From positions 1 to 64,000 of the forward strand of contig NZ_RQPI01000010.1 of NCBI RefSeq assembly GCF_003854965.1: a stretch of DNA of 64,000 nucleotides, read 5' to 3'. The notes below the pieces were generated by a model that worked only from the letters and a program-made list of their open reading frames with translations, ran no database searches and was not told where the DNA came from. Position 1 is the first letter of the stretch. Each line of letters starts with the position of its first letter. This stretch comes from Paenibacillus rhizophilus. Lineage in GTDB: Bacteria > Bacillota > Bacilli > Paenibacillales > Paenibacillaceae. Both the position numbers and the translations under genes were made by a program. Below, piece after piece: positions 32,535 through 42,504 of this stretch.

Positions 32535-33653
32535 ATGATTATCAACCACAATATTGCATCGCTTAACACGCAGCGTCAATTGAATACCAACACAGCTAAC
32601 CAAAGCAAGAACATTGAGAAGCTTTCTTCGGGTCTTCGCATCAACCGTGCCGGTGATGATGCTGCGGGTCTTTCGATTTCCGAGAAAATGCGCGGACAAA
32701 TTCGCGGCTTGGACCAAGCGGCTCGTAACTCGCAAGATGGTATTTCCTTGATTCAGACTGCCGAAGGCGCGTTGAATGAAACTCATTCTATGCTGCAACG
32801 TATGCGGGAACTTGTTGTCCAATCCAACAACGATACAAACACTGCTGCTGACAGAAGTTCTATCCAGCAAGAAGTAGCCCAATTGTCCACAGAAATTACA
32901 GCAACTGCAAATAGAACTGAGTTTAACACTCAAAAATTATTGACTGGTACATTGGGAGTGAAAGCAGCGGGTACTGGTACTGCTGAGGTAGGCCTTGCAG
33001 CCGCTGGTGTAAGTATCGATGCTGCAGGAGCGAAAACAGGTGCAACTTATACAATTGCAACTACTGCTACAACGATTTCCTTATCTCAAGGCGGCGTGAG
33101 CCAAACTCTCACTGTTGCTGCTGCCGCTACTTATAGTGGAACGCTTAATTTTGATAAGCTAGGCGTGAAACTTACATCAACAGCAACTGTGGATTACACT
33201 AATGCTGCTATCACTGCTAAAACTATCGATACCACAGGTAACACAGCTACACTTCAAATTGGTGCCAACCAAAACCAAACCCTTAGCCTGCAGTTTAACG
33301 ACATGCAAGCTACTGCATTGGGTACAGGTGCAGCTGCACATGTGTCGGATGTAGACGTAACAAATGCTGCTCAAACGTTTAATGCGCGTTTGCAAATTGT
33401 TGACGATGCAATCAAACAAGTGTCTGATGAGCGTTCGAAAATGGGTGCTTATCAAAACCGTTTGGAACACACCATCAACAACTTGAACACATCTTCTGAA
33501 AACCTGAGCGCCGCAGAATCCCGTGTTCGTGACGTGGATATGGCGAAGGAAATGAGCGAACAAACCAAGAACTCCATCTTGGCACAAGCAGCTCAAGCAA
33601 TGTTGGCTCAAGCGAACCAACAGCCACAAGGCGTTCTGCAATTACTCCGTTAA
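32535..33653 (+). CDS. hag: Flagellin Hag
   Basis: ATG 32535 gives the standard start MIINHNIASLNTQRQL. Conserved D0/D1 segments follow (KLSSGLRINRAGDDAAGLSI, then QDGISLIQTAEGALNE), and the C-terminus ends with NSILAQAAQAMLAQANQQPQG and LLR. The central 160 residues are Thr/Ala-rich and variable, forming the outer filament surface. Length, 372 aa, is somewhat above the 270-300 of the shortest flagellins. It is controlled by SigD and by CsrA/FliW. Confidence 0.97.
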   Translation: MIINHNIASLNTQRQLNTNTANQSKNIEKLSSGLRINRAGDDAAGLSISEKMRGQIRGLDQAARNSQDGISLIQTAEGALNETHSMLQRMRELVVQSNNDTNTAADRSSIQQEVAQLSTEITATANRTEFNTQKLLTGTLGVKAAGTGTAEVGLAAAGVSIDAAGAKTGATYTIATTATTISLSQGGVSQTLTVAAAATYSGTLNFDKLGVKLTSTATVDYTNAAITAKTIDTTGNTATLQIGANQNQTLSLQFNDMQATALGTGAAAHVSDVDVTNAAQTFNARLQIVDDAIKQVSDERSKMGAYQNRLEHTINNLNTSSENLSAAESRVRDVDMAKEMSEQTKNSILAQAAQAMLAQANQQPQGVLQLLR

Positions 33654-33667
33654 TCTTAATGGAATGC

Positions 33668-33702
33668 AAAGAGACTCTAGATCTTCTAGAGTCTCTTTCT
33701 TT
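33668..33702 (+). terminator. Terminator after hag
   Basis: AAAGAGACTCTAGA pairs with TCTAGAGTCTCTTT around a 3-base loop, a long perfect stem ending in a T-rich run. Confidence 0.92.
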
Positions 33703-33704
33703 TG

Positions 33705-34040
33705 AAACGAACGGATACGAGACGAAAGCATATATCATATATTAGAACATACATAGTGTGTGATATTTGAGCATTGGGGGCTTCTCTTTGGAGGAGCCCT
33801 ACTTAAAGTTTCAGCGTACCTAGTAAGCACGTTCACTAGGCTGATGAAAGTCCGGTCAAAGAAGGATTCAATTCCTTGCTTAGCTGGACGCCTGCTCATA
33901 ACGAAGAAAGTAAGTGGAAGCACATCGATAAAAGTGCCGATGACAGGTCGGGAGGTGCGAGAGTGCAGTGAATTTGAGGCCCCGGATAATGGCTCTTTTA
34001 ACTTGGATAACTTCTTGAAACTGAAAAGATTATTTGGAAA
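33705..34040 (+). other. Non-coding, hairpin-rich stretch between hag and flaG
   Basis: No credible gene is present. Successive hairpins occur: GGGCTTCTC/GAGGAGCCC (33778-33799), CCTAG/CTAGG (33819-33840), AAGGA/TCCTT (33862-33877) and CATCG/CGATG (33923-33942). The linkers contain GAAAG motifs. This could be a structured RNA or a decayed ribozyme such as part of a group II intron; I cannot decide. Confidence 0.35.
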
Positions 34041-34045
34041 CTATA

Positions 34046-34072
34046 TTAATTCCTTACGGTAATATCCGATAA
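34046..34072 (+). promoter_or_regulatory. Possible SigD-type promoter of flaG-fliD-fliS
   Basis: TTAA (34046-34049), 15 bases and TCCGATAA (34065-34072) resemble the SigD consensus with one mismatch in each box. The gene cluster behind it is SigD-dependent in Bacillus. Confidence 0.45.
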
Positions 34073-34107
34073 ATATAGTATAAATATTTCCACGGAGGGT
34101 GCCGATT

Positions 34108-34497
34108 ATGGATGTCCGCTTATCGAATACAGGAGGTTACAAAAATTCAATTCCAGATTACCGGATTAAGCCGAGTTTCAAGTCATCGGAAGCGGACACC
34201 TTAAGTATTGAAAGTGTTCATACGACCGGCCAACTGAAGAAACTGGAGAGTCAGGGTGTTACCGTATCACCGGGGGAAGAGCAAACTGTGAAGGCGCTAG
34301 AAAAGCTCCTAAAAGCTTTGGAAGGACCTGAGACAACATTTGAAGTTAGTATACACAAAGAAACAAAAGCGATTATGGTTAAAGTCCTTAATAAAGACAC
34401 CGGCGAACTGATCAGAGAGATTCCTCCGGAGAAAACACTGGATATCGTTGCCAATATGATGGAGATCGCAGGAATAATTGTAGATGAAAGAGTTTAG
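34108..34497 (+). CDS. flaG: FlaG family flagellar protein
   Basis: The C-terminal half matches FlaG: TTFEVSIHKETKAIMVKVLN, then DTGELIREIPPEKTLDIVANM. The N-terminus is disordered. GGAGG lies nine bases before ATG 34108; GTG 34099 is too near. Length, 129 aa, is usual. It precedes fliD and is thought to affect filament length. Confidence 0.88.
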   Translation: MDVRLSNTGGYKNSIPDYRIKPSFKSSEADTLSIESVHTTGQLKKLESQGVTVSPGEEQTVKALEKLLKALEGPETTFEVSIHKETKAIMVKVLNKDTGELIREIPPEKTLDIVANMMEIAGIIVDERV

Positions 34498-34515
34498 AGG
34501 ATAGGGGGAATAGTC

Positions 34516-36015
34516 ATGACGACTCTTCGAGTGAGCGGTATAGTTTCCGGGATTGATACTGATAGCATTGTTAAGCAGATGATGACAGCCAAAAGAATGC
34601 CATTGGATAAACTGACCCAGCGGAAACAGGTCATGGAGTGGCAAAGAGACAACTACCGGGAGATAAATAGCAAGCTTGTTGATTTTAAAACAAATAAACT
34701 CACTGCTTACGATAAATCAAGTGCTATGAATACTCAAACGGCGGTAGTCACCGGTGATACAACGGCTCTTAAAGCGGAAGCGACGGCGGATGCCAACGGG
34801 GTTTCTATGGACATACAAGTCGTTCAACTCGCTAAGTCTGCAACGGCGGAGACAGCAGGAGCCTCAATGGTGAAGGCTGACGGAACGAGAATTACCTCAA
34901 ATTCCACCTTGGCCGATTTACAGGCAATTAACACAGGTGTAACGGCTTCGAATACCTATACAATAACGGTTAATAATGGTGTGCCAATCGAACTTTCTAA
35001 AGATTTAAGTATATCGGAGGCCATTTCAAAGATCAACAATACCACCGACGCCAATGTAACAGCGAAATTCGACGAGGTAACCGGAAAGCTAACTATCGCG
35101 TCCAAAACTTATAGTTCCTCCGGTACCCTTACACTGGGTGCCGGCGACACTTTTCAGAATCTGTTTGGTGGCGTTACAGATCCAATCTCGACTTATGAGC
35201 CAGCGAAAATCAAGGTCCTCGGTTCCAGTGGCTCGACCGATCTGACCTTTGCCACCAACAGCTTCAAACTTAACGGAGTGCAGCTTACATTATTGTCTCA
35301 AACCACGACATCCGCCAAGGTAACCACCACGACAGATCCAGCAAAGGCACTAGAGTCCATTAAAAGCTTTGTATCCGATTATAATAATTTGCTGAGCGCA
35401 TTAAATACGAAAGTTAGTGAAGAAAGATATACTGACTATACTCCTTTATCCGATGACCAGAAGAAGGAAATGACGGATACACAGATTGAGGCTTGGGAGA
35501 CCAAAGCCAAAAGCGGGCTGCTGAAAAACGACGACATTCTGAAATCGACCCTTACTTCCATGCGTTCCGCTTTGACGGACAAGTTGGGGCAGCTAAGCGC
35601 GATAGGAATTACGACGGGGAAATACTACGAGAACGGCAAGCTTTACATTGATGAAGACAAGCTGAAACAAGCTCTCTCGGATAATCCCCAGCAGGTTACG
35701 ACAATTTTTCAGGGGAGTTCTGGCAGTTCGACTACCGGGCTGTTCGACAGCTTATCTACCGGGATGACTAACGCCATTGAGAAATTATCGACAAAAGCCG
35801 GTACTTCCAAATATTCATCCGACTTGACAGCCGCGTTCAAATCGGACAGTGTTATGGGAAAAGAGCTTTCCGATTATACTACCCGTATTTTAAATCTTCA
35901 AAATCAATTGAATGATTACGAAGATAATCTTTACAAAAGATTCACTGCCATGGAAACGGCAATCAGCAAGTATAACAGTCAATCTTCCAGCCTAACAAGC
36001 TACTTAAATTCATAA
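34516..36015 (+). CDS. fliD: Flagellar filament cap protein FliD
   Basis: The N-terminal RVSGIVSGIDTDSIVKQMM and the following KMPLDKLTQRK-type helix are the FliD N signature; the C-terminal FliD_C domain ends in a coiled coil (ILNLQNQLNDYEDNLYKRFTAME, in part). Length, 499 aa, is normal. FliD forms the pentameric cap that folds flagellin into the filament. ATG 34516 follows GGGGG. Confidence 0.95.
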   Translation: MTTLRVSGIVSGIDTDSIVKQMMTAKRMPLDKLTQRKQVMEWQRDNYREINSKLVDFKTNKLTAYDKSSAMNTQTAVVTGDTTALKAEATADANGVSMDIQVVQLAKSATAETAGASMVKADGTRITSNSTLADLQAINTGVTASNTYTITVNNGVPIELSKDLSISEAISKINNTTDANVTAKFDEVTGKLTIASKTYSSSGTLTLGAGDTFQNLFGGVTDPISTYEPAKIKVLGSSGSTDLTFATNSFKLNGVQLTLLSQTTTSAKVTTTTDPAKALESIKSFVSDYNNLLSALNTKVSEERYTDYTPLSDDQKKEMTDTQIEAWETKAKSGLLKNDDILKSTLTSMRSALTDKLGQLSAIGITTGKYYENGKLYIDEDKLKQALSDNPQQVTTIFQGSSGSSTTGLFDSLSTGMTNAIEKLSTKAGTSKYSSDLTAAFKSDSVMGKELSDYTTRILNLQNQLNDYEDNLYKRFTAMETAISKYNSQSSSLTSYLNS

Positions 36016-36042
36016 GCCAGACGCAAAAGAAAGGTGAACGCT

Positions 36043-36432
36043 ATGATCACATCTCCTTACGATAAATACCGGCAGTCGGCCGTGCAGACCTCGAGCCCAT
36101 CGCAACTGTTGCTTATGTTGTTTGACGGAGCGATCCGGTTCGGTAAGAGTGCGATGGAGGGCATGGACGCCGCCGATTATGAGAAAGTCAACACCAACCT
36201 GGGAAAAGTCCAGTCCATTGTCAACGAATTGATTATAACGCTAGATCGATCTTATGAAGTTTCGAATGGGCTTTACGCTCTGTATGAATATACCAACCAT
36301 CTATTGATTCAGGCCAACATCAAGAAGGCTAAGGAGCCGGTAGAAGAGGCTCTCGGCTACCTGTCCGAACTGCGCCAGGCCTTCGCCCAAGCAGCCAAGA
36401 TGACGGCGGGCCAGGAAATTCAGAATGGATAG
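36043..36432 (+). CDS. fliS: Flagellin export chaperone FliS
   Basis: YDKYRQSAVQTSSPSQLLLMLFDGAIRF is the FliS signature (see SPSQLLLMLFDGAIRF), then VNELIITLDRSYE and the helices that wrap flagellin. I chose ATG 36043 with AAAGGTG upstream. It prevents early polymerisation of Hag. The stop overlaps the next gene. Confidence 0.94.
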   Translation: MITSPYDKYRQSAVQTSSPSQLLLMLFDGAIRFGKSAMEGMDAADYEKVNTNLGKVQSIVNELIITLDRSYEVSNGLYALYEYTNHLLIQANIKKAKEPVEEALGYLSELRQAFAQAAKMTAGQEIQNG

Positions 36433-36766
36433 TTTAATTTCCGAGCTGGGCCGACTTACTGATAGTATGCTAACTCGTCTGCCGGAAGCCCCTTACGAAG
36501 AACTTACAGCTTTTGTCGAGAAACGGCAGAATCTTGTCGATAATATCGGCAAGCAGATTGTCGAAAATCATCAGTCTTTGACTGAGTCCCAAAAACTCGC
36601 CATCCGCAGCATTCTGGAACACGATGGCGCGATCCTCGCCCGTATGAATGCGCACCGCCTGGAAGCCCAGGACGGACTGCACAAGCGCAATATGGCCAAA
36701 GCCCAACGCAGCGCCTACGAGGCCGGCTACACCCCGGACAGCATTTTAATGGACCGAAAAAAATAA
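36425..36766 (+). CDS. FliT-like flagellar protein
   Basis: The 113-residue all-helical protein follows fliS with an 8-base overlap, the place of FliT/YvyC-type chaperones. Residues 20-60 (EELTAFVEKRQNLVDNIGKQI) fit the antiparallel helices of the FliT family. FliT chaperones FliD. Sequence identity in this family is low, so the call leans on position. Confidence 0.65.
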   Translation: MDSLISELGRLTDSMLTRLPEAPYEELTAFVEKRQNLVDNIGKQIVENHQSLTESQKLAIRSILEHDGAILARMNAHRLEAQDGLHKRNMAKAQRSAYEAGYTPDSILMDRKK

Positions 36767-36903
36767 TTTCGTATACATGTTTCAATCGGAGGGACACTTG
36801 GGTAATACTACTCATCTGTTCCTCTTTTGATTTATTGTCGCGCATTGTTTTTCTATAAATATTGGCATGGGAAATAATTGAAGGTAATCATTTTCTTTTC
36901 CAA

Positions 36904-36933
36904 TTGACAACAGAGAACTCGCGGTGGTATAGT
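36904..36933 (+). promoter_or_regulatory. SigA-type promoter of the cold-shock gene
   Basis: TTGACA (36904-36909) and TATAGT (36928-36933) are 18 bases apart. The start site would be near 36940, leaving a 48-base leader. Confidence 0.8.
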
Positions 36934-36987
36934 CAGAATTGTGAGCAAGACTCACGTTCATTTGATGATGAAGGGAATGTTCAAGCA

Positions 36988-37185
36988 ATGGAAGGAAAAG
37001 TTAAATGGTTTAACGCAGAAAAAGGTTACGGTTTCATCGAGACTGCAGAAGGCGGCGACGTATTCGTTCACTTCTCCGCGATCCAAACCGAAGGTTTCAA
37101 AACATTGGAAGAAGGACAGTCGGTTGAGTTTGACATCGTGGAAGGCGCGCGCGGACCACAAGCAGCTAACGTAATCAAATTATAA
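36988..37185 (+). CDS. Cold-shock protein (CspA/CspB family)
   Basis: ATG 36988 gives a 65-residue protein with the standard order [15 protein letters not shown] (RNP1 KGYGFIE) and DVFVHFSAI (RNP2), then [22 protein letters not shown]. It is a single OB-fold RNA chaperone. It has its own promoter and terminator and is not part of the flagellar operon. Confidence 0.96.
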   Translation: MEGKVKWFNAEKGYGFIETAEGGDVFVHFSAIQTEGFKTLEEGQSVEFDIVEGARGPQAANVIKL

Positions 37186-37249
37186 TCATCCGGCATAGCC
37201 GACCTACATATACGGTAGATGGTTAGCAAATTGAGACGACGCTAGCGAG

Positions 37250-37281
37250 AGACCCTGGGGAATCCTGGGGTCTTTTTTTAT
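37250..37281 (+). terminator. Terminator after the cold-shock gene
   Basis: AGACCC (37250-37255) pairs with GGGTCT (37268-37273), with further internal pairing, followed by a long T run. Confidence 0.8.
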
Positions 37282-37428
37282 TTTTTTTGAGAAGAATACA
37301 TCTTTTGTAAATTTCAAGCAGGAATTTGGTAAAATGCCCTGGAATAGAGAGAGCGGGTAATTGTTGAGCTTATTCTGTCTTTATTTAATGACTATTCCCA
37401 CTACAAAGATAGGAGAGTGAATAACAGT

Positions 37429-38838
37429 ATGAAAAAGTTTTGGCGCGGTCTTCTGACCGGGGTCCTCGGAATCGGAATGGTGTTCGGCTCGCTTGGAGCC
37501 GCATCCGCCGCATCCACGCCTAAGGACATTCAAGGGCACTGGGCGCAGAGCAAAGTGCAGGACTGGCTGGACAAAGGATATTTGACGGGGTATCCGGACG
37601 GTACCTTTAAGCCGAACAAAGCGATTACACGGGCGGAATTTGTAGCTGTGGTCAATCGACTGTTCAGCTTTAAGGACACGGCAACGGTTACTTTTACGGA
37701 CGTCAAGACCACGAACTGGGCTTACAGCGAGGTAGCGAAGGCGGTTAAAGCCGGATATATCAACGGCTATTCAAACAACACCTTCCACCCCAACAGTCCG
37801 ATTACACGCCAGGAAGCGGCGGTCATTGCGGCGAAGGTACTGCACCTTAGCACCGATGCAACGTCAACGACATTCAAGGATGCTGCGCAAATCTCGGCAT
37901 GGGCCCGTGGCTCGGTTGCGGCTGTGGCCAACCTGAAGATTATTACAGGTTATCCGAACGGTACGTTCGGACCGAAGAAACCGCTGACCCGCGCGGAAGC
38001 GGTGATCATCGTTGGCAACTCGTCCGCCCATTATACCGGCGGCGCGAGTACGACACCAGCGACGCCGACGCCGTCGGCTACCCCTGCTCCGACACCGTCC
38101 ACTGGTGGGGGCGGCGGAGGAGGCGGCACGGTCGTAAATCCGACAGTAAGCGGAGCGACTTACGGCCATGTGGGCTCGGTAACGGCAGACGTCTATTTCA
38201 CGTCCAACGTTACCGGTTCGGTATACTATGTGGTCGCAGCCGGCTCGGCAGCGCTGCCAACCGTTAACGAGGTTCTTAACGGTTCGGCTGGAAGCGGCGT
38301 ATCGGTGGTGAATAAAGGACTGAAGTCCACGACTGCATCCAGTACTGTTTCCTTCTCCGTATATGGACTGACGGCCGGTACGAATTATTCCGCATTTATT
38401 ATCCTGGTTGATAATTACGGCAACCGGTCGGTGAGCGTAGCGAGAGTGGACTTCAAGACAACGGCAAGCACGGTAACGGGAATCACTTACGCCGCGTCAG
38501 GAACATCGACTACTGTTACATCGGTGGTATATGTAACTTACGGCTCTGCGGGTGATCTGGCCGGACAAATCCGCTATGTCGTGATTCCATCCGACCCGTC
38601 GATTGCGACGGGAGCCGCAGCTCCTACCGCCGCGCAGGTATGGAACGGGCAAAACGCCTCAGGAGTTGCCGTCGGCAGCGGATGGAGTGGAGGCCTACCG
38701 GTCATTATACCCGGAACCCAAACTTCAATTACGATCACCGGCCTTGCCAGCGGCAAGGAATACAAGGTATACCTTGTAGCAGGGGACGACACCGGCGGAT
38801 ACTCACCGGTTGAAGTCGTCACCGTGCAGACGAAATAA
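37429..38838 (+). CDS. S-layer-homology (SLH) surface protein
   Basis: Residues 1-28 are a signal peptide (KKFWRGLLTGVLGIG ... AASA). Three SLH domains follow (about 33-80, 88-138 and 148-198) with the ITRAEF/ITRQEA/LTRAEA motifs that bind pyruvylated secondary wall polymer. Next come a Thr/Pro linker and a Gly run (about 205-232), then a 230-residue beta-rich region with two fibronectin-like repeats. It is anchored outside the cell; the outer domain's target is unknown. AGGAGAG lies 12 bases before ATG 37429. Confidence 0.9.
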   Translation: MKKFWRGLLTGVLGIGMVFGSLGAASAASTPKDIQGHWAQSKVQDWLDKGYLTGYPDGTFKPNKAITRAEFVAVVNRLFSFKDTATVTFTDVKTTNWAYSEVAKAVKAGYINGYSNNTFHPNSPITRQEAAVIAAKVLHLSTDATSTTFKDAAQISAWARGSVAAVANLKIITGYPNGTFGPKKPLTRAEAVIIVGNSSAHYTGGASTTPATPTPSATPAPTPSTGGGGGGGGTVVNPTVSGATYGHVGSVTADVYFTSNVTGSVYYVVAAGSAALPTVNEVLNGSAGSGVSVVNKGLKSTTASSTVSFSVYGLTAGTNYSAFIILVDNYGNRSVSVARVDFKTTASTVTGITYAASGTSTTVTSVVYVTYGSAGDLAGQIRYVVIPSDPSIATGAAAPTAAQVWNGQNASGVAVGSGWSGGLPVIIPGTQTSITITGLASGKEYKVYLVAGDDTGGYSPVEVVTVQTK

Positions 38839-38890
38839 CAAACAGCAGGATAGAAAGCTCAACAACTTATATCGGAGCAAGTTACCCGCG

Positions 38891-38923
38891 GACCTGAAGC
38901 CTTGGTGCTTCAGGTCTTTTTTT
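38891..38923 (+). terminator. Terminator after the SLH gene
   Basis: GACCTGAAGC (38891-38900) pairs perfectly with GCTTCAGGTC (38907-38916), followed by seven T. Confidence 0.95.
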
Positions 38924-38957
38924 GCACTTGAAAGCGCATTAGTTTAAATTTAAACTT

Positions 38958-38986
38958 TTTACATGCAGCTTACGTTTTGGTATAAT
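38958..38986 (+). promoter_or_regulatory. SigA promoter of hpf
   Basis: TTTACA (38958-38963) and TATAAT (38981-38986) are 17 bases apart, with TGG before the -10 box. The start site lies just before the AAAGGAGGAG ribosome site. Confidence 0.85.
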
Positions 38987-39009
38987 AAAGGTGCAAAGGA
39001 GGAGTGCCC

Positions 39010-39561
39010 ATGCAATTCAGCATTCGAGGTCAACAAATTGAAGTGACCGACGCTTTGAGAGAGTATGTTGATAAGAAGCTCAGCAGACTTGAGAAGTATT
39101 TCGATGCGCCCCCTACTCAAGAAGGTTTCGTGACGCTCAGCGTTATACGGGGTCTTCATACGGTGGAAGTGACAATCCCGCTGGCCGGTGTCACGCTTCG
39201 CGCGGAAGTCCGCAGCGATGATATGTATGCTTCGATCGACGGGGTAGTGGACAAGCTTGAGCGCCAAATCCGCAAGCACAAAACCAAACTCAACCGGAAG
39301 TTCCGTCAGGAAGGAAGCCTGAAGACGCTTTTCGTGGAAGGCGGATCGAATGGTTCCGTCGCCTTGGAAGAACAGGATGAAGAATTGGAGGTTGTGCGAA
39401 ACAAACGCTTCACATTGAAGCCGATGGACGTGGAGGAAGCGATCCTGCAAATGAATATGGTGGGACATAATTTCTTTGTATTTTCCAACATTGACACTTC
39501 CGAGGTAAGTGTCGTGTACAAACGAAATGACGGCAAATATGGATTGATTGAACAGGATTGA
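39010..39561 (+). CDS. hpf: Long-form ribosome hibernation promoting factor
   Basis: The N-terminal S30AE domain opens MQFSIRGQQIEVTDALREYVDKKL (seen as QIEVTDALREYV and KLSRLEKYFD), and the C-terminal dimer domain contains KRFTLKPMDVEEAILQM and FFVFSNIDTSEVSVVYKRNDG. The 183-residue length is that of long HPF, which pairs 70S ribosomes into inactive 100S dimers in stationary phase. ATG 39010 is nine bases after GGAGG. Confidence 0.95.
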   Translation: MQFSIRGQQIEVTDALREYVDKKLSRLEKYFDAPPTQEGFVTLSVIRGLHTVEVTIPLAGVTLRAEVRSDDMYASIDGVVDKLERQIRKHKTKLNRKFRQEGSLKTLFVEGGSNGSVALEEQDEELEVVRNKRFTLKPMDVEEAILQMNMVGHNFFVFSNIDTSEVSVVYKRNDGKYGLIEQD

Positions 39562-39647
39562 CCAGATGTGATCGGTAAATGAGGGTGTCCCATTGCAAGG
39601 TCATCCTTGGATAAGCTGAAATGTCATCCAGATGAAAATAATTACCC

Positions 39648-39684
39648 GAGCCCTTATTCGCATGAAGCGGATAGGGCTCTTGTG
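39648..39684 (+). terminator. Probable terminator after hpf
   Basis: GAGCCCTTATTCGC pairs with GCGGATAGGGCTC with one bulge. The T run after it is short, so termination strength is uncertain. Confidence 0.5.
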
Positions 39685-39726
39685 CGTATATATGAAGGTC
39701 CGCAGAGCAGGTAACTTCTGCTTGTA

Positions 39727-39755
39727 TTGCGGCAACTCTTACAAACTGTTACAAT
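39727..39755 (+). promoter_or_regulatory. SigA-type promoter of secA
   Basis: TTGCGG (39727-39732) and TACAAT (39750-39755) are 17 bases apart, about 100 bases before secA. Confidence 0.6.
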
Positions 39756-39852
39756 TTATGAAGCAGCGGAATCGAATAGGTTAAGTGGCCCTTTCAATTT
39801 TGTGAGGATGGGCTGAGATTCCACCATCTGTGTTGCATGAAAGGGGTTAACC

Positions 39853-42360
39853 ATGCTAGGACTTGTTAAAAAAATATTCGGCGACACGAATGAACGCGAT
39901 GTCAAACGTCTGTTGAAGACGGTCGAAATCATTAACGGGCTGGAGCCTGAATTTGAGGCGTTGTCCGATGAAGCCTTGAGAGCCAAGACCGAGGAGTTCC
40001 GTGCCCGGATTGAAAAAGGTGAGACGGCGGATGAAATTCTTCCGGAGGCTTTCGCAACCGTACGCGAGGCTTCAAAGCGTACGCTGGGCATGCGGCACTT
40101 TGATGTGCAGCTCATCGGAGGAATGGCGCTGCATGAAGGCAGAATCGCCGAAATGAAGACCGGTGAAGGCAAGACGCTGGTCGGAACACTGCCGGTTTAC
40201 TTGAACGCTCTGCTTGAAAAAGGCGTGCATGTCGTTACGGTCAATGATTATCTGGCCCAGCGCGATAGCGCCCAAATGGCACAAATTTATAATTTTTTGG
40301 GCATGACGGTCGGGGTTAACCTGAGCGGCATGGACCATGCCGATAAACAGAATGCTTATGCCTGCGATATTACGTATGGCACGAATAACGAATTCGGTTT
40401 TGACTATTTGCGCGACAACATGGTGCTCTACAAAGAGCAAATGGTGCAGCGTCCGCTCTTTTTCTGCATCATTGACGAAGTGGACTCCATTCTGATCGAT
40501 GAAGCTCGGACGCCGCTAATTATTTCCGGACAAGCCGAGAAGTCGACGGAGCTGTACTATGCAGCTGACCGTTTCGTGAAAAGATTGCAGCCTGAAGAGC
40601 ATTACACTGTGGATATCAAGGTGAAGTCCGTCGCGCTGACCGAAAAAGGCGTGGCGATTGCCGAGAAAGCTTTCGGCATCGAGAACCTGTACGACCACAG
40701 CCACGTCACGCTCAACCACCATATTGTTCAAGCCCTGAAGGCAAACGTCATTATGCGCCGTGACGTCGATTATGTGGTGACGGAGGATGAAGTTGTCATC
40801 GTCGATGAATTTACGGGACGTCTGATGGCGGGACGCCGTTACAGCGACGGCCTGCATCAGGCGATTGAAGCGAAGGAAGAAATTCAGGTACAGAACGAGA
40901 GCATGACACTAGCCACCATTACGTTCCAGAACTACTTCCGTATGTACCGCAAGCTGGCCGGTATGACCGGTACGGCAAAGACGGAAGAAGAGGAATTCAA
41001 GAAAATTTACGGACTGGAAGTTCTTCAGGTGCCGACGAACAAGCAGAACCAGCGCGAAGATATGCCTGATGTGGTCTACAAGAGCGAGAACGGCAAGTTT
41101 AACGCCGTTGTCGAGGAGATTGTGGAACGCCATAAGAAGAACCAGCCGGTGCTGGTCGGTACGGTGTCGATTGAGAACTCCGAGCTTGTCTCGGAAATGC
41201 TGAAGCGCAAGGGCGTCAAGCATCAGGTGCTTAACGCCAAGCATCATGCGGCGGAAGCGGAAATCATCTCGCATGCGGGACAACCCGGCACGGTAACGAT
41301 TGCAACCAATATGGCGGGCCGCGGCACCGACATCATTCTCGGCGAAGGTGTATCGGAAGTCGGGGGACTGCATATCATCGGTACCGAGCGCCATGAATCC
41401 CGGCGGATCGACAACCAGCTCCGCGGTCGTGCGGGCCGCCAAGGCGATCCGGGCTCGACGCAGTTCTACCTGTCGCTGGGCGACGAACTGATGAAGCGTT
41501 TCGGCGCGGACAATGTGCTGAACATGATGGAGCGCCTTGGGTTTGAAGAAGACCAGCCGATCGAGAGCCGGATGATTACACGTGCGGTAGAATCGGCCCA
41601 GAAACGGGTGGAAGGCAATAACTTCGACATCCGCAAGGTGGTTCTCCAATATGACGATGTCATGAACCAGCAGCGCGAAATTATTTACAAGCAGCGCCGC
41701 GAAATTCTGGAATCGGAAAATATCAAGGATATCGTTATTGAAATGATCCGTCCGGTCATCGAACGGGTCGTAGAAGCGCACTGCAGCGACGACATTCCCG
41801 AGAACTGGGAGCTGCAGGAAGTCGCTGATTATGTAAACAGCAAGCTCCTTGACGAAGGCTCCCTCACCCGCGACGATTTGTGGGGCAAGGAAGCCGAGGA
41901 GATCGTGGAGTCCATCTTCGAGAAGGTGCTGGAGAAATATGCAGCCCGTGAAGAACGGCTCGGCTCCGAGCTGGTGCGCGAATTCGAGAAGGTTATTGTG
42001 CTGCGCGCTGTCGACAGCAAATGGATGGACCACATTGATGCGATGGATCAGCTTCGCCAAGGCATTCATCTGCGTGCTTATGGCGGTACCGATCCGCTGC
42101 GCGAATATCAGTTCGAAGGCTTTGAGATGTTCAATGCGATGACGGCGACCATTCAGGAAGAAGTGGCGACCTACATCATGAAGGCTCATATTGAGACGAA
42201 CCAGGAGCGTCAATCCGTTGTGGAAGAGAATAAAATCTCTACAAACGGCGAGCCTGCCGAGAAGCGTCCGGTAGCGGTCGGCCAAACGGTGGGACGTAAT
42301 GATCTTTGTCCTTGCGGCAGCGGCAAGAAATTCAAGAACTGCCACGGACAAAACGCCTAA
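39853..42360 (+). CDS. secA: Preprotein translocase ATPase SecA
   Basis: Motifs appear in order: Walker [11 protein letters not shown] (about 101-110), [19 protein letters not shown] (about 208-226), the preprotein cross-linking part, [12 protein letters not shown], and [21 protein letters not shown]. The extreme C-terminus has the zinc/SecB-type [14 protein letters not shown]. Length, 835 aa, is normal for the single essential SecA. It pushes unfolded proteins through SecYEG. AAGGGG precedes ATG 39853. Confidence 0.98.
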   Translation: MLGLVKKIFGDTNERDVKRLLKTVEIINGLEPEFEALSDEALRAKTEEFRARIEKGETADEILPEAFATVREASKRTLGMRHFDVQLIGGMALHEGRIAEMKTGEGKTLVGTLPVYLNALLEKGVHVVTVNDYLAQRDSAQMAQIYNFLGMTVGVNLSGMDHADKQNAYACDITYGTNNEFGFDYLRDNMVLYKEQMVQRPLFFCIIDEVDSILIDEARTPLIISGQAEKSTELYYAADRFVKRLQPEEHYTVDIKVKSVALTEKGVAIAEKAFGIENLYDHSHVTLNHHIVQALKANVIMRRDVDYVVTEDEVVIVDEFTGRLMAGRRYSDGLHQAIEAKEEIQVQNESMTLATITFQNYFRMYRKLAGMTGTAKTEEEEFKKIYGLEVLQVPTNKQNQREDMPDVVYKSENGKFNAVVEEIVERHKKNQPVLVGTVSIENSELVSEMLKRKGVKHQVLNAKHHAAEAEIISHAGQPGTVTIATNMAGRGTDIILGEGVSEVGGLHIIGTERHESRRIDNQLRGRAGRQGDPGSTQFYLSLGDELMKRFGADNVLNMMERLGFEEDQPIESRMITRAVESAQKRVEGNNFDIRKVVLQYDDVMNQQREIIYKQRREILESENIKDIVIEMIRPVIERVVEAHCSDDIPENWELQEVADYVNSKLLDEGSLTRDDLWGKEAEEIVESIFEKVLEKYAAREERLGSELVREFEKVIVLRAVDSKWMDHIDAMDQLRQGIHLRAYGGTDPLREYQFEGFEMFNAMTATIQEEVATYIMKAHIETNQERQSVVEENKISTNGEPAEKRPVAVGQTVGRNDLCPCGSGKKFKNCHGQNA

Positions 42361-42408
42361 TTTGGTTAAATCCGCCGACAAAGTCGGTATGATGAAAAGA
42401 AAATGAGG

Positions 42409-42457
42409 AACGGCTGGGCCGGGGAGATTCCCGTAAGCGGCTCGGCCGTTTCTTCTT
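42409..42457 (+). terminator. Terminator-like hairpin between secA and prfB
   Basis: AACGGCTGGGCCG pairs over 13 positions (two wobbles) with CGGCTCGGCCGTT, followed by TCTTCTT. Confidence 0.65.
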
Positions 42458-42504
42458 GATTATACCCATTCAAATATATCCTTTATGGAAGGTGCAGTGA
42501 GTAC

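Noticed and set aside
33760..34062. 100-codon ORF between hag and flaG
   Set aside because: TTG start without a ribosome site, mixed composition, and it overlaps a run of hairpins; more likely chance in a non-coding region.
40909..42381. 490-codon minus-strand ORF opposite secA
   Set aside because: It mirrors the secA reading frame, His/Leu-rich as expected of an antisense shadow, with no ribosome site.
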